41,428 nucleotides of DNA from Hyphomicrobiales bacterium (GTDB lineage: Bacteria; Pseudomonadota; Alphaproteobacteria; Rhizobiales; Xanthobacteraceae). The stretch lies in the NCBI GenBank assembly GCA_021323775.1, contig JAJPKK010000070.1, forward strand, positions 1 through 41,428, written 5' to 3'. Shown piece after piece: positions 1-10,120 of this stretch. The notes under the pieces were generated by a model. The model was not told where the DNA came from. It ran no database searches and worked only from the letters and a program-made list of their open reading frames with translations. Position numbers and translations under genes: made by a program. Within the stretch, counting starts at the first letter, position 1; each line of letters begins with the position of its first letter.

Positions 1-150
1 CAGCACGCAGCGAATGCGCAGTGGTGCGCTGCAGACCCGGGACCGTCACAGGCTCGAACCTGCCCAGCGCCACGCTTGGGAAGGCCCCGGATCAGCGGTG
101 CACCGTTCCGCTTCGCTCCACGCTGCACCGCATCCGGGGAACGTCACGTT
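1..150. repeat. Dispersed palindromic intergenic repeat, copy 1 (cut by the window edge)
   Basis: A GCGCTGCAGACCCGGGA block (about 27-42) is followed by CCCCGGATCAGCGGTGCACC (85-104) and then GCTGCACCGCATCCGGGG (122-139). The last two are near-complementary and can fold into a stem-loop. The same ordered blocks recur at 18342-18512. The element lies between genes and resembles the dispersed palindromic repeats of Bradyrhizobium-type genomes. No gene is seen in 1-370; the ORFs here have no family resemblance and shadow the repeat and the following gene. Confidence 0.75.
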
Positions 151-370
151 GTTTGTTTCCCGGTTTCTATGGCGGGCACGGTTTGCGTGATTGCGCGAGC
201 CGCAGCCCTGCATGAGCGAAAGCGATACGAGTGGCGCGCGGCGCTAGGGCGCGCCGATATTGCGCTCAGACTGGCGGCCGCGTCCCCCAGCCCCACTCGC
301 CTGAGGCCGGTCTTTTACGGCCTGTTTACCAAGCTCTCCAATAGTCGCGCGGACAGGATTCCCGGGAGGC

Positions 371-2131
371 ATGGGCTGGCTTTTCACCCGGACGCGTGTG
401 AAGCCGTTGGCGGATGCGATATCGGCCGACACGCCGCAGTCTGTCGCCAGCGCCGCCCCGCTGCCGCCCGCTGCCGCCGCATCAACCAGCGCCGCCTCGT
501 TTCGCGAAACCGTCGATCTGCTCGAGCTCGATCTCGTCGCCATGATCCGCGACGTGGTCGCCGCAACCGCCTCGGTGCGCAGCGGCGCCAGCGCCTCGGC
601 GGACATTTTAAGCGCGATCCGGGCGCGCACCGACGACCTCGCCGAGCAAGCACAAAATGCCAAGCGCGATGCCGAGAAGATCGCCGGCGCGACGGAGGAG
701 ATCGCGCAGTCGTCTAGCCATATCGATCAGCAGGTGCGGCGCGCCGGCACGCTCACCGACGACGCGACCGAAGCCGCGCTCGCCGCCGGCCGCAATGTCG
801 ATGCATTGAAGACCTCATCCGCCGATATCGGCCAGATCATCAATCTGATCGGCCGCATTGCCGAGCAAACCAACCTGCTCGCGCTCAATGCGACGATCGA
901 AGCGGCGCGCGCCGGCGCAGCCGGCCGCGGCTTTGCCGTGGTCGCAAGCGAGGTGAAGGCGCTCGCGGTGCAGACCAGCAAAGCCACCGAAGAGATCAAG
1001 CGCAAGATCGACATGCTGCAGGCGGATGCGGTGAAATCGATCGCGGCGGTCGATCGCATCGTCAAGGGCAACGGCGCGGTGCGGCCGGTGTTCTCGACCA
1101 TCGCCGGCGCGGTCGAGCAGCAGGCGCAGGCGACCAGCAAGCTTTCCCGCATCGCCGGCGAGAATTCGCAATTCATCGGCACGGTGGCGGCCGGCGCCGC
1201 CGAGATCACGCGCGCCGCCGCCGACGCCACCGCGCACGCGGGCAGCGTCGACAGTTCGGGCCTGGAAGTCATGGGACTTGCCGAGCGGCTGCGTACCCGC
1301 TGCGTGATTTTCCTGCGGCTCACCGAACTAGGCGACCGCCGCCGCCACGAGCGGCTGCCATGCGAGCTCGACGTTGAATTTGCCGACGGCTTTGCTGGAC
1401 GGACCGCCGACATTTCGGAAGGCGGCGTGCTGGTGCGGCTGCCGCGAGTGCAGCGGCTCGAAGTCGGCGCGTTGCTCTCGGCGCAGATCGCGCAAATCGG
1501 CCCATGCCGGCTGCGGCTGGTCGCGTGTTCCGAGCTTGGCCTGCATCTAAAATTCGAGCATCTCGACGAGGGAGCGCGCGCGGCGCTAACCCGCAAGCTG
1601 GCGCAGATCCGCGCCGACAATACGGAATTCATCGAACGCGCGATCAATACCGCGGACCGCATCGCCAAAGCCCTCGAGGACGCCGTAACTGCGCGGCTGA
1701 TCACCCTGGACGATCTGTTTGACAACGACTACGTGCCGATCGCCGGCACGGATCCGCAGCAATATCGCACGCGCTTTCTCGATCTTGCCGAAAAACTGTT
1801 GCCAAGGATTCAAGAGCCGTTGCTCGCCGCCGACAAGCGCATGGTGTTCTGTGTCACGGTCGACCGCAACGGCTATCTGCCGGTGCACAATATGATCTAT
1901 TCGCAGCCGCAGCGTCCGGGCGACGTGCTGTGGAACACGGCGAACGCACGCAACCGGCGCATCTTCGACGACCGCGCCGGGCTTTCGGCGAGCCGCGTCG
2001 TGCGTCCCTATTTGATCCAGAACTATCCGCGCAATATGGGCGACCGCGTCGTCATGATGTGGGAGGTCGACGCGCCGATCCGCGTGTTCGGCAAGCACTG
2101 GGGCGGCCTGCGCACGGCTTACAATTTGTAG
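371..2131 (+). CDS. Soluble methyl-accepting chemotaxis-like protein with PilZ domain and C-terminal Cache-like sensor region
   Basis: 586 aa, no signal peptide or membrane segment, so a cytosolic receptor. Residues 100-300 form the MCP signalling hairpin with the conserved tip ([18 protein letters not shown], 165-182) that contacts CheA/CheW. Residues 321-400 form a PilZ domain: the RRRHER run at 323-328 and the DISEGG motif at 348-352 are the known cyclic-di-GMP-binding signatures. The C-terminal 150 residues carry a GYLPVHN motif (501-507) and an [12 protein letters not shown] block, as in ligand-sensing regions of many proteobacterial chemoreceptors. This order (signalling domain first, sensor last) is inverted relative to transmembrane MCPs. 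The inferred role is coupling cyclic-di-GMP and a cytosolic signal to chemotaxis or motility. No che genes are nearby. The start is uncertain: the purine-rich GGGAGG lies only one base before the ATG. Confidence 0.88.
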   Translation: MGWLFTRTRVKPLADAISADTPQSVASAAPLPPAAAASTSAASFRETVDLLELDLVAMIRDVVAATASVRSGASASADILSAIRARTDDLAEQAQNAKRDAEKIAGATEEIAQSSSHIDQQVRRAGTLTDDATEAALAAGRNVDALKTSSADIGQIINLIGRIAEQTNLLALNATIEAARAGAAGRGFAVVASEVKALAVQTSKATEEIKRKIDMLQADAVKSIAAVDRIVKGNGAVRPVFSTIAGAVEQQAQATSKLSRIAGENSQFIGTVAAGAAEITRAAADATAHAGSVDSSGLEVMGLAERLRTRCVIFLRLTELGDRRRHERLPCELDVEFADGFAGRTADISEGGVLVRLPRVQRLEVGALLSAQIAQIGPCRLRLVACSELGLHLKFEHLDEGARAALTRKLAQIRADNTEFIERAINTADRIAKALEDAVTARLITLDDLFDNDYVPIAGTDPQQYRTRFLDLAEKLLPRIQEPLLAADKRMVFCVTVDRNGYLPVHNMIYSQPQRPGDVLWNTANARNRRIFDDRAGLSASRVVRPYLIQNYPRNMGDRVVMMWEVDAPIRVFGKHWGGLRTAYNL

Positions 2132-2149
2132 GCGGCGGCCGGGCGATTT

Positions 2150-2191
2150 CCCTCATCCTGAAGGTGCGGGCGAAGCGGGCCGCGAAGGATG
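2150..2191. repeat. Dispersed intergenic repeat (CCTCATCCTGA...GAAGGATG type)
   Basis: CCCTCATCCTGAAGGTGCGG followed by GCGAAGCGGGCCGCGAAGGATG. This text resembles a very common intergenic element of Bradyrhizobium/Rhodopseudomonas relatives, whose ends (CATCCT and AGGATG) are complementary. Only one copy is seen in this window. The family assignment is from memory of the motif. Confidence 0.5.
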
Positions 2192-2210
2192 CGGTTCAGG
2201 CGCTGCGGCC

Positions 2211-2249
2211 GTCACCCTGCCCGGGCCGCTGCGCGGCCGCCAGGGTGAC
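2211..2249. terminator. Long GC-rich hairpin between convergent genes
   Basis: GTCACCCTG (2211-2219) pairs perfectly with CAGGGTGAC (2241-2249). Inside it GGCCGC (2224-2229) pairs with GCGGCC (2233-2238) around a TGC loop. It sits between the plus-strand MCP gene and the minus-strand small secreted protein, where a bidirectional transcription stop would be expected. There is no T-run, so it could instead be part of the adjacent dispersed repeat. Confidence 0.5.
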
Positions 2250-2323
2250 GGACCCTTGGCCGTGCGAACATAACCGCGCCAATGGCGGCGCCGCGCCGGA
2301 TTTCGTCGCCGAATCAGGTCTGC

Positions 2324-2584
2324 TTACTGCGCGCGGTCATGCGTGCGCGGCCGCACCGCCATGTAGAGCCGCCGTGGGGACTGCTGCGCGGGCTGCGGCT
2401 GCGCGTTCTGCTCGGGCTGCCAGGCTCCGGTCTTCTGTTCGCCGCTGCCGTCATAATAGAACGGCATCATGCTGCCGGTGTGATCGCGGGACTGCGCAAG
2501 AGCAGGCGCCGATCCGGCGGCAGCAAGCGCGCCCGCGGCAAAGGCCGCGGCGAGATAGTTTCTGTTGGCAATGAGCGTCTTCAT
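2324..2584 (-). CDS. Small secreted protein of unknown function
   Basis: 86 aa. The start was chosen at MKTLIANRN because a good ribosome site (GGAGA, six bases upstream) precedes it and because the protein then begins with a clear Sec signal peptide: a basic N-terminus, an alanine-rich hydrophobic core and a probable cleavage after APALA. The mature part is about 55 residues, rich in Gln and Pro (EQNAQPQPAQQ), with no cysteines and no recognised domain. It is transcribed alone, with a candidate operator at 2679-2691 upstream. A periplasmic or exported location is likely; the function is unknown. Confidence 0.65.
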   Translation of the reverse strand: MKTLIANRNYLAAAFAAGALAAAGSAPALAQSRDHTGSMMPFYYDGSGEQKTGAWQPEQNAQPQPAQQSPRRLYMAVRPRTHDRAQ

Positions 2585-2678
2585 GGCACATCTCCCTTGA
2601 CTGCGGCTCCCAGCCTCTGCTGTGCCGCCTTCCCGGGACATGTGACGAGTGATGCCGCTACACTATCGGGCGGAACGG

Positions 2679-2691
2679 AAACAGTCTGTTT
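2679..2691. promoter_or_regulatory. Perfect 13-bp dyad AAACAG-T-CTGTTT
   Basis: AAACAGTCTGTTT is a perfect inverted repeat with a one-base centre. It is AT-rich against the local background and lies about 95 bp upstream of the start of the small secreted protein. This fits an operator for a dimeric regulator. No regulator gene is adjacent and the site occurs once here, so this is inference. Confidence 0.3.
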
Positions 2692-2796
2692 GAACGCGGT
2701 GAATAATGAGGCTTGGCATTGTCTGTCGCCATTGCTGGCAGCCAACGCGTCCGCGCGACGTCCGCGCTCCGATGACAGGCTCCACAACGAAGCCGA

Positions 2797-3505
2797 TTAC
2801 AGCCCCAAATACGCGCGCCTGATCTCCGGCATTGCCGCAAGCCTTGCCGGCTCGCCTTCGGTAAAGATCTTTCCTTCGGCGATGACATAGGCGTAATCGC
2901 ACAGCGCGAGCGCCAGATGTACGTTCTGCTCGACCAGTAAAATCGTCAGCCCCTCGTCCTTGAGCCGCTTCAACGTGATGAGGAGCTGATAGACCACCAC
3001 CGGCGCGAGCCCAAGCGACAATTCGTCGATAATGAGAATGTCGGGGTCAGACATCAGCCCGCGCGCGATCGCCACCATCTGCTGCTCGCCGCCAGACAAG
3101 GTGCCGGCGCGCTGGGTGCGCCGCTCGGCGAGACGCGGAAACAGGCTGAACACCGCTTCGAGCCGAGCGGCGTAGGAGTGGCTCGAGCGCGGAGAAAAGG
3201 CGCCGAGTTCAAGATTTTCGGCAACCGTCATGGCCGAGAACAATTGCCGGCCTTCGGGCACCAGCGCCATGCCGCGGGCTGCTTTCTGATGCGTCGGCAG
3301 GCGCGTGACGTCCTGCTCGCCGAATACGACACGGCCGCGCCAGGGCGTAATGGTGCCCGCGATCGCGCGCAATGTCGTGGTCTTGCCGGCGCCATTGGCG
3401 CCGACAATCGCGGTGAGCTTGCCGCGCCGCGCTTTGAGCGACAGTCCCCAAAGCACCTGCACCTCGCTGTAGCCCGCTTCCAGTGCGTCGACTTCAAGAA
3501 GCGCA

Positions 3506-3513
<8 letters not shown>
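2797..3513 (-). CDS. livF: Branched-chain amino acid type ABC transporter, ATPase LivF
   Basis: 238 aa, the usual LivF length. Walker A is GANGAGKTT, the ABC signature LSGGEQQM, Walker B ILIIDE, followed by the LivF-typical LSLGLAP and the switch histidine region (LLVEQNVHLAL). Upstream in-frame codons exist, but the ATG at 3513 overlaps the livG stop by eight bases (ATGTCTGA), the expected coupling, so it was chosen. It is the last gene of the liv operon. With LivG it powers import through LivHM. The substrate is probably branched-chain amino acids or a related small carboxylate or amide; sequence alone does not decide. Confidence 0.93.
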
Positions 3514-4290
<777 letters not shown>

Positions 4291-4294
<4 letters not shown>

Positions 4295-5325
4295 TCCAGC
4301 AGCCTCTGGGTGCGCGGAAAGCGGCTATAGATGAAGCCCATCAATCCGCCGGGAAAGAACAGCACGATCAGCAACAGCAGCGCGCCGGCGACGACGAGCT
4401 GAAAGTGCGAAAAGGTCTCCGAGGTCAACAGATAGCCGCGCAGCTCCTCGTAGAGATAAGCGCCGAGCGCAACACCGGTAACGGTGCCCTGCCCGCCCAG
4501 CATGCAGATGACGATGGCCTCGGTGGATAATGTGAGATCGAAAGCGTCCGAGGGCTGGATGAAGGCGCCCTTGAAAAAGTAAAGCCCGCCGACGATTGCG
4601 GGCAGAAAGGCCGACGCACTATAGGCCAGTGCCTTGTAGCGCGGTGTCGGCACGCCGAGAATGGCGGCGGCGTCTTCGTTCTGGCCGATGGCGAGAAGGC
4701 CCAGGCCGAATTTCGAGGTCTTGATCGCATAGCTCAGATAGAGCGACAGGCCCATCACCGCGACCAGCGCGAAATAGACCACCCAGAGCGCGCGCGCCGG
4801 ACCGCCGAGCGGGGCGAACACGGCGGGCGAAATATAGATGCCCGACGACCCGCCCCACGGCGTGAAATTTTGCACGAAGGCCTGCACGCCTTCGACGATG
4901 CCGATGGTGGAAAGCGCAAAGAACGGGCCGCGCAGGCGCAAAATGCCGATGCCGAAAATGAACGACAAGGCGCTCACGCCGACGCCTGCGGCAAGGAGCG
5001 CAAGCCACAGCGGCCAGTCATAAGAATTGACCAGCCAGACGCAGATATAACCGCCGAGCCCGAAGAAGACGATGCTGCCGAAATTGATGTAGCCGGCGTA
5101 ACCGAGCATCAGATTGAGATTGCTGGCGAGCGTGATGTAGACGGCAGCAAGCAGCAGCGACTCGCGCAATTCGACATTGTTGCCGATCGCCGGCGTGACA
5201 ATGAAGATTGCGACCACCAGCGTGATGAGCCAGAAGAACGGGCGTGTAATGATGGCCGCGCCGCGCACCGACGGCCGCCGGATCATGACGGTTTCCATCG
5301 CCTGCGGCGTGATCGGGCTGTCCAT
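4291..5325 (-). CDS. livM: Branched-chain amino acid type ABC transporter, permease LivM
   Basis: 344 aa, with a run of hydrophobic segments (about eight to ten helices) and the family motifs LGYAGYINFG near the first third and GGQGTVTG near the C-terminus. The ATG at 5325 overlaps the livH stop by one base (TGATG); a GTG three bases upstream (5328) would give a four-base overlap and is equally possible. It forms the membrane channel with LivH. Confidence 0.92.
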
Positions 5326-6188
5326 CACAGCGCTCCGCGGCGGGCGAAAATACCGTTGGGAAAGGCGATCAGCACCAGAACAAACAGCGCGAATTCGATG
5401 ACCAGCGTCCAGCTCACCGGCACGAACGGCGTCACCGCGCCTTCCAGCAGGCCGAGCGCGACGCCGCCCATCAGCGCGCCGACCGGATTGCCGAAGCCGC
5501 CAAGCACGGTGACGACAAAGCTCTTGAGCTGATAGCCGTCACCGGAGAGCACGGTGAAGGGAAACAACGTGCCGATCAGCATGCCCGAGACGCCGGCCAG
5601 CGCCACGCCGCAGCCGACCGCGATGGCAAGAAGCTTCGTGGTTGGAATGCCGACCAGTTCCGCCGCCTCGCGATTATTGGCCACCGCGCGCAAGGCCTTG
5701 CCAAGCCGCGTCTTGTGCAAGAACAGATAGAGCAAGCCGGCGATCAGCGCGGCGAGCGCGGCGGCGAGAATATGCGCGCCGGGGAACGTGTAGCGGCCAA
5801 TGCTGAGCCCGGGCAGCGACACCGAGACGTTGAACAAGGCGGTGCCCCAGAGACCGGTGCCGATGCCGATCAACATCAAGTTCACCGCAAAGGTCGAGAG
5901 CAGGCTCATCAGCGGCGGCCGGCCGATCATGCGGTGCACGGCAACCCAATAGAGCGCGACACCGACAACGAAGCCGCCGATCAGCACCGGCGGCAGCGTG
6001 AGATAAGGCGGCATGCCGAGGGCGGTCGCGAGCAGATAAAGCGCGAACATGCCGCCGACGATCATGGTGCCATGGGTGAGATTGATCACGTCCATGACGC
6101 CCCAGATCAGCGTCAATCCCATCGCGGCGAGGCCATAGACGAGCCCCACCAGCACGCCGTCAATCAAAGAAGCGATGATGCCGAGCAT
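5325..6188 (-). CDS. livH: Branched-chain amino acid type ABC transporter, permease LivH
   Basis: 287 aa, strongly hydrophobic. It shows the LivH hallmark GLAAMGLTLIWGVMDVINLTHG near the N-terminus (about 20-41), KALRAVANNREAAELVGI in the central loop and GGFGNPVGAL near the C-terminus. The order livK-livH-livM-livG-livF is the canonical one. A 63-bp gap separates it from livK. Confidence 0.93.
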   Translation of the reverse strand: MLGIIASLIDGVLVGLVYGLAAMGLTLIWGVMDVINLTHGTMIVGGMFALYLLATALGMPPYLTLPPVLIGGFVVGVALYWVAVHRMIGRPPLMSLLSTFAVNLMLIGIGTGLWGTALFNVSVSLPGLSIGRYTFPGAHILAAALAALIAGLLYLFLHKTRLGKALRAVANNREAAELVGIPTTKLLAIAVGCGVALAGVSGMLIGTLFPFTVLSGDGYQLKSFVVTVLGGFGNPVGALMGGVALGLLEGAVTPFVPVSWTLVIEFALFVLVLIAFPNGIFARRGAL

Positions 6189-6251
6189 GGGCGCAAGTTT
6201 GGGCGATTGAGCAAGGCGGAGCCGGCGCCAGGCGCGCCGACTCCGGGCCGC

Positions 6252-7463
6252 TTACTGGCTCGCCGAGATCGGATAGATGAGCGGAGCGGACGCAGCCTGC
6301 TGCGGCCAGACGACTTGTCGCACAAGCTTGTCGTCGCTCTTCTGCCATTGCGCCAGCACCATCTGGTGCGCGACCTGCAATCCGTGCGAGGCGGGATCGG
6401 TCGAGAACTTGACGCGGCCGAAGAAGGTGGTGACGTCGGTCGCGTTGAGCGCGGCAACGACTTTTTCCGGCTCGATCGATTGGGCCTGCTCGATCGCATG
6501 CTGGAGGATCGCGCCCGAGGCATAGCCGGAGGCGGCGTGATAATCAGCCTTGGCGTGGAATTTCGCCTCGAACCCCTTGGCGAACTCCGCCGTGGTCGGG
6601 CCGAAGTCCGGCTTATAGGAGACCTGCGGCTCCCATTGCGAGGGCACGGTGACGCCGAGCGCGGCGCCGCCGAGCTCGGCAAATTTGTCATCGCCCGGCG
6701 CGACCAGAATCGAGATCCATTTCATGTTGGCCCGCTGGTCGTACATCTGCCGCGCCAGCGTCGCGCCGTCGGAGTAATGGCCGCCGCCGAGGAACGCGTC
6801 GGCGTTCGAGGAGATGATCTTGTTGACGATCGGACCAAAATCGGTCGTCGATGGCGCATAGGATTCATCCATCACCACGTCGAGGCCGGCGTCTTTCGCT
6901 TGCCCCTTGGCCGCCGCCAGCACCGTCTTGGAGAACGGGTCGTCGGAATAGACCATGGCGACCCTGGCGTGCGGGTTCTTCTGCGCGAGCGCCTTGATGG
7001 CGCCGGCGAGATAGTCGTCCGCCTGTGTGATCACCATGAACAGATATTTGTTGCCGAGCAGGAACGGCTTCTTCTCGGCGCCGCCGGCATCGATCATGAT
7101 CTTGCCGTACTGCTCGGAAATGACCGCGGCCGCCGCCGTCAGGCCGGACGAATACGGGCTGAACAAAAACTGCGCATGGTCCTGGTTGACCAGCCGTGTA
7201 TAGAGCTGCTGCACGCGGCCGCCTACCGACTGGTCGTCATAGGTGACGAATTTCACCTTGTAGCTTTTGCCGCCGGCCTTGATGCCGCCCGCGGCATTGA
7301 CCTCGTCGCGCCAGTATTCCTCGCCCCGCTGCAGGCCCAATGAATCGACATTGAGCGGCCCGGTCAGCGAATTCGTCATGCCGATGGTGATGGTGTCGTC
7401 TTGCGCAAAGGCCGGCGCGGCGAACAGCGTCGCGGCGGCTGCCAATAAGCAGAGCCGGTTCAT
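6252..7463 (-). CDS. livK: Periplasmic branched-chain amino acid type binding protein (LivK family)
   Basis: 403 aa. The open frame extends about 390 bp upstream, but the start was set at MNRLCLL because an excellent ribosome site (GGAGGA, four bases before ATG) precedes it and the protein then begins with a signal peptide cleaved near AFA-QDD. The mature protein starts with ITIGMTNSLTGPLN, typical of type I periplasmic binding folds of the amide/urea/amino acid group, and has the VNAAGGI segment. It is the first gene of the operon and delivers the ligand to LivHM. A perfect hairpin (7476-7494) abuts its ribosome site. Confidence 0.92.
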   Translation of the reverse strand: MNRLCLLAAAATLFAAPAFAQDDTITIGMTNSLTGPLNVDSLGLQRGEEYWRDEVNAAGGIKAGGKSYKVKFVTYDDQSVGGRVQQLYTRLVNQDHAQFLFSPYSSGLTAAAAVISEQYGKIMIDAGGAEKKPFLLGNKYLFMVITQADDYLAGAIKALAQKNPHARVAMVYSDDPFSKTVLAAAKGQAKDAGLDVVMDESYAPSTTDFGPIVNKIISSNADAFLGGGHYSDGATLARQMYDQRANMKWISILVAPGDDKFAELGGAALGVTVPSQWEPQVSYKPDFGPTTAEFAKGFEAKFHAKADYHAASGYASGAILQHAIEQAQSIEPEKVVAALNATDVTTFFGRVKFSTDPASHGLQVAHQMVLAQWQKSDDKLVRQVVWPQQAASAPLIYPISASQ

Positions 7464-7904
7464 GTGTTCCTCCCTGATCGCCGCACAGGCGATCGCAGCA
7501 CGGTGGCGGCCAAGTTCAGATGCTGGCTTCAGCCGCTGTCTCGGCCAATGTTTTTGGCGGGACTTCCCCAAAAGCCCGCGCCTGACGTCGAAGCAAAAAG
7601 CATCGCATAAACCGCAGGCCAATGCTATCGCGACAAAATCACGCGCAAGCCGTGCGCAAGCTCCGTTCAAGATTTGTTCGAATCCTGCGCCGGCCTTTGC
7701 CCGGGTCATCGAGTTTCTTCGGAAGATCACCGACGGCCGCATCGAGCATGCCGGCCGCTTCGCGCGCAAACCAGGCGCCGAGCAATCCGACGCTGCATCG
7801 CGCGGCGCACTCGCCACTGCGCGTCGCCCGCCGCGCCCCGGGGGAACCACCGTCATGCTCTACGAATTCTCGCTCAGGGCGCATTTGCTATCCCGGATTG
7901 GCCG
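7464..7904. promoter_or_regulatory. Divergent promoter region between livK and the penicillin-binding protein gene
   Basis: 441 bp without a convincing gene. It must hold the promoter of the liv operon (minus) and of the penicillin-binding protein gene (plus). No sigma-70 type -35/-10 pair could be assigned. The only clear structure is the hairpin at 7476-7494 beside the livK ribosome site. Confidence 0.6.
7476..7494 (-). promoter_or_regulatory. Perfect hairpin abutting the livK ribosome binding site
   Basis: GATCGCC (7476-7482) and GGCGATC (7488-7494) are perfect inverted repeats around a five-base loop. On the minus strand the stem ends directly before the AGGGAGGA ribosome site of livK. 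This could be a DNA operator or an mRNA leader hairpin influencing translation or stability. There is no direct evidence for either. Confidence 0.45.
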
Positions 7905-10088
7905 ATGAGCCACGACGCGAGCGATGACGTAAGCCACGAAGACGCGACGCGCGCTCGGTGGCGATTTTTGCACCGCTTCGGCAGGGACCCGCGGCGGCGG
8001 TTTCCATTTGTGCCGGCGGCCGCTGCGGTCGCCGTGTTTGCCGCTTCGGCCGCGGCCTCGGCATGGGAACTCAGCCAAATTCATTTTCCGAGCCCGGCCG
8101 AGATCACCGCGCGTCGCGTGATCGTGCTGCAGTCGGCCGACGGGCACGATCTGCCTGCCGGCGGCACGGTTCAATTGCCGCCGGTTGCGGCCAACAGGAG
8201 CGGCGGCGCCATGGGCGCCAATGTCGTCAATGCGGTGCTGAGCATCGAGGACAAGCGTTTCTACCGCCACGGCGGCATCGACCTGCTCTCGATCCTGCGC
8301 GCGGCCATGCAAAATATCGAAGCCGACCGCGTCGTCGCCGGCGGCAGCACGATCACCCAACAGCTCGTCAAAATGCTGTTCCTCGGCCCGGAACGCACCT
8401 ATGCGCGCAAGCTCAAGGAAGCGGTGATCGCGATATGGCTGGAACAGCATCTAAGCAAGGATGAGATCCTCACCAGCTACCTCAACAACGTCTATCTCGG
8501 CTCCGGCGCGATCGGATTTCCGGCCGCGGCAAAAATCTATTTCGGCAAGGATGTCGGCGAGCTCAACGTCGCCGAGGCCGCCATGCTCGCCGGCTTGATC
8601 AACGCGCCGAGTCACGATGACCCGCTTCACGATCTCGCGGCGGCGCGCAGCCGCGCCGCGATCGTGCTCGACGCCATGGTGGCCGACGGCAATTTGAGCC
8701 CGCAAGATGCGCTGCTGGCGAAGCTGCATCCGGCGACGCCGAGCCGCTCCGAGCCGGCGCCGGCTTCCGCCGGCTGGTTTGCCGACTGGATCTACCGCAA
8801 GGTCGCCGACGCCACCTCGCCGCTTTCCGGCACGGTGCGCATCCGCACCACGCTCGACCTGCGTCTGCAGCAGATCGCAGCCGACGTCGTCAAATCGGCG
8901 CTGGCGCAATACGGCCAGCAGAAACATGCGACCCAGGCAGCGCTGATCGCGATGCGGCCGGACGGCGCGGTTGTCGCGATGATCGGCGGGCGAAGCTACG
9001 GCGACAGCCAGTTCAACCGCGCGGTGCAGGCGCAGCGCCAGCCCGGCTCGTCGTTCAAGCTGTTCGACTACTATGCCGCGCTGCGCCAGGGCTATTCGCC
9101 CGACAGCGAGATCGACGATGCGCCGGTCGACGTCAAAGGGTGGGAGCCGGAAAATTACGGCCACCGCTATCACGGCCGGGTACAGCTCGCGGAGGCCTTT
9201 GCCCAGTCGCTGAATGCGGCGACCGTGCGCTTGTCGCAACAGGTCGGCATCGACGAGGTGATCGCCGCAGCCCATGATCTCGGCTTGCGCGCCCAATTGC
9301 CGCGGTTGCCGAGCATCGCGCTCGGCACGGCCGACGTGACGCTGATCGACCTGACCTCGACCTATGACGCCGTGCGCGCCGGGGTGGCGCCGATCGAGCC
9401 TTACGGCATCGCCGGCATTCAGACGGCGAGCAATGATCATTATGTTCAGGTCGGCCGGCCCGATGTGAAGCAGCATGCGCTCGGCCCCTATCGCGACACG
9501 CTGATCACGCTGTTGCGCGGCGTCATCGAGCATGGCACCGGCCGCGCCGCGGCTTTGCCCGGCTTCGTCGCCGGCAAGACCGGTACGGCGCAGGATTATC
9601 GCGATGCCTGGTTCATCGGCTTCGACAATGCGCTCACGGTCGGCGTGTGGGTCGGCAACGACGATCACAGTCCAATGAACCGTGTCGTCGGCGGCTCGAT
9701 TCCGGCCATGATCTGGAAAAACTTCATGCAGCAGGTCGAGGCGACGGCGACGGTCGCCTCGACCAGTCAGCCGCCGGCGCCGATCACCAGCGACAATACG
9801 CCGACAGCGGGCGCGACCGAGACCCCGTCCGCAACGGCCGCGAGCACCGAGGCGCCCGAAGCGAGCGGCAGACCGGCGACCGACCGCACGCCCGTCCTGA
9901 CGGCCAAGCAAGAGCCGCGGCGTGGCGCGCTGTTCAATCAAAGCACGGCGGCTTCAGAGCCGTTCTGGCCGGCCGGCGCGAGCAGCTGCAATATTCCGGT
10001 CTGCTCGCAATTCTATCATTCGTTCCGCGCATCCGACTGCACCTATCAGCCCTACGACGGCGGCCCGCGACGGGTCTGCGAGCGGTGA
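7905..10088 (+). CDS. Class A penicillin-binding protein (transglycosylase/transpeptidase) with BA14K-like tail
   Basis: 727 aa from MSHDASDD; the frame is open further upstream but that part is not protein-like. One membrane anchor at about 35-54. The glycosyltransferase 51 domain has EDKRFYRHGG (catalytic Glu115), GGSTITQQLVK (147-156) and RKLKEAVIAIWLE (168-180). The transpeptidase domain has SSFK (nucleophile Ser382, Lys385), SLN (435-437) and KTG (558-560). It therefore polymerises and cross-links peptidoglycan in the periplasm. Residues 615-690 are a Thr/Ala/Pro/Ser linker. The last 35 residues hold three cysteines and a YxSFRxxxCTYxPYDG pattern resembling the BA14K/lectin-like tails of rhizobial envelope proteins. 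No strong ribosome site is visible. Confidence 0.92.
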   Translation: MSHDASDDVSHEDATRARWRFLHRFGRDPRRRFPFVPAAAAVAVFAASAAASAWELSQIHFPSPAEITARRVIVLQSADGHDLPAGGTVQLPPVAANRSGGAMGANVVNAVLSIEDKRFYRHGGIDLLSILRAAMQNIEADRVVAGGSTITQQLVKMLFLGPERTYARKLKEAVIAIWLEQHLSKDEILTSYLNNVYLGSGAIGFPAAAKIYFGKDVGELNVAEAAMLAGLINAPSHDDPLHDLAAARSRAAIVLDAMVADGNLSPQDALLAKLHPATPSRSEPAPASAGWFADWIYRKVADATSPLSGTVRIRTTLDLRLQQIAADVVKSALAQYGQQKHATQAALIAMRPDGAVVAMIGGRSYGDSQFNRAVQAQRQPGSSFKLFDYYAALRQGYSPDSEIDDAPVDVKGWEPENYGHRYHGRVQLAEAFAQSLNAATVRLSQQVGIDEVIAAAHDLGLRAQLPRLPSIALGTADVTLIDLTSTYDAVRAGVAPIEPYGIAGIQTASNDHYVQVGRPDVKQHALGPYRDTLITLLRGVIEHGTGRAAALPGFVAGKTGTAQDYRDAWFIGFDNALTVGVWVGNDDHSPMNRVVGGSIPAMIWKNFMQQVEATATVASTSQPPAPITSDNTPTAGATETPSATAASTEAPEASGRPATDRTPVLTAKQEPRRGALFNQSTAASEPFWPAGASSCNIPVCSQFYHSFRASDCTYQPYDGGPRRVCER

Positions 10089-10120
10089 GGGCCAGCTGCG
10101 CTCCCCCGCCGATTGACTTG

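Noticed and set aside
5715-7343. Long plus-strand open frame (542 codons) antisense to livH and livK
   Set aside because: It lies fully opposite two well-supported liv genes, its residue composition is Arg/His/Gln-rich and typical of antisense frames in high-GC DNA, and no family motif is seen.
8451-9941. Long minus-strand open frame (496 codons) opposite the penicillin-binding protein
   Set aside because: Arg-rich shadow of a gene with all catalytic motifs; no ribosome site or domain.
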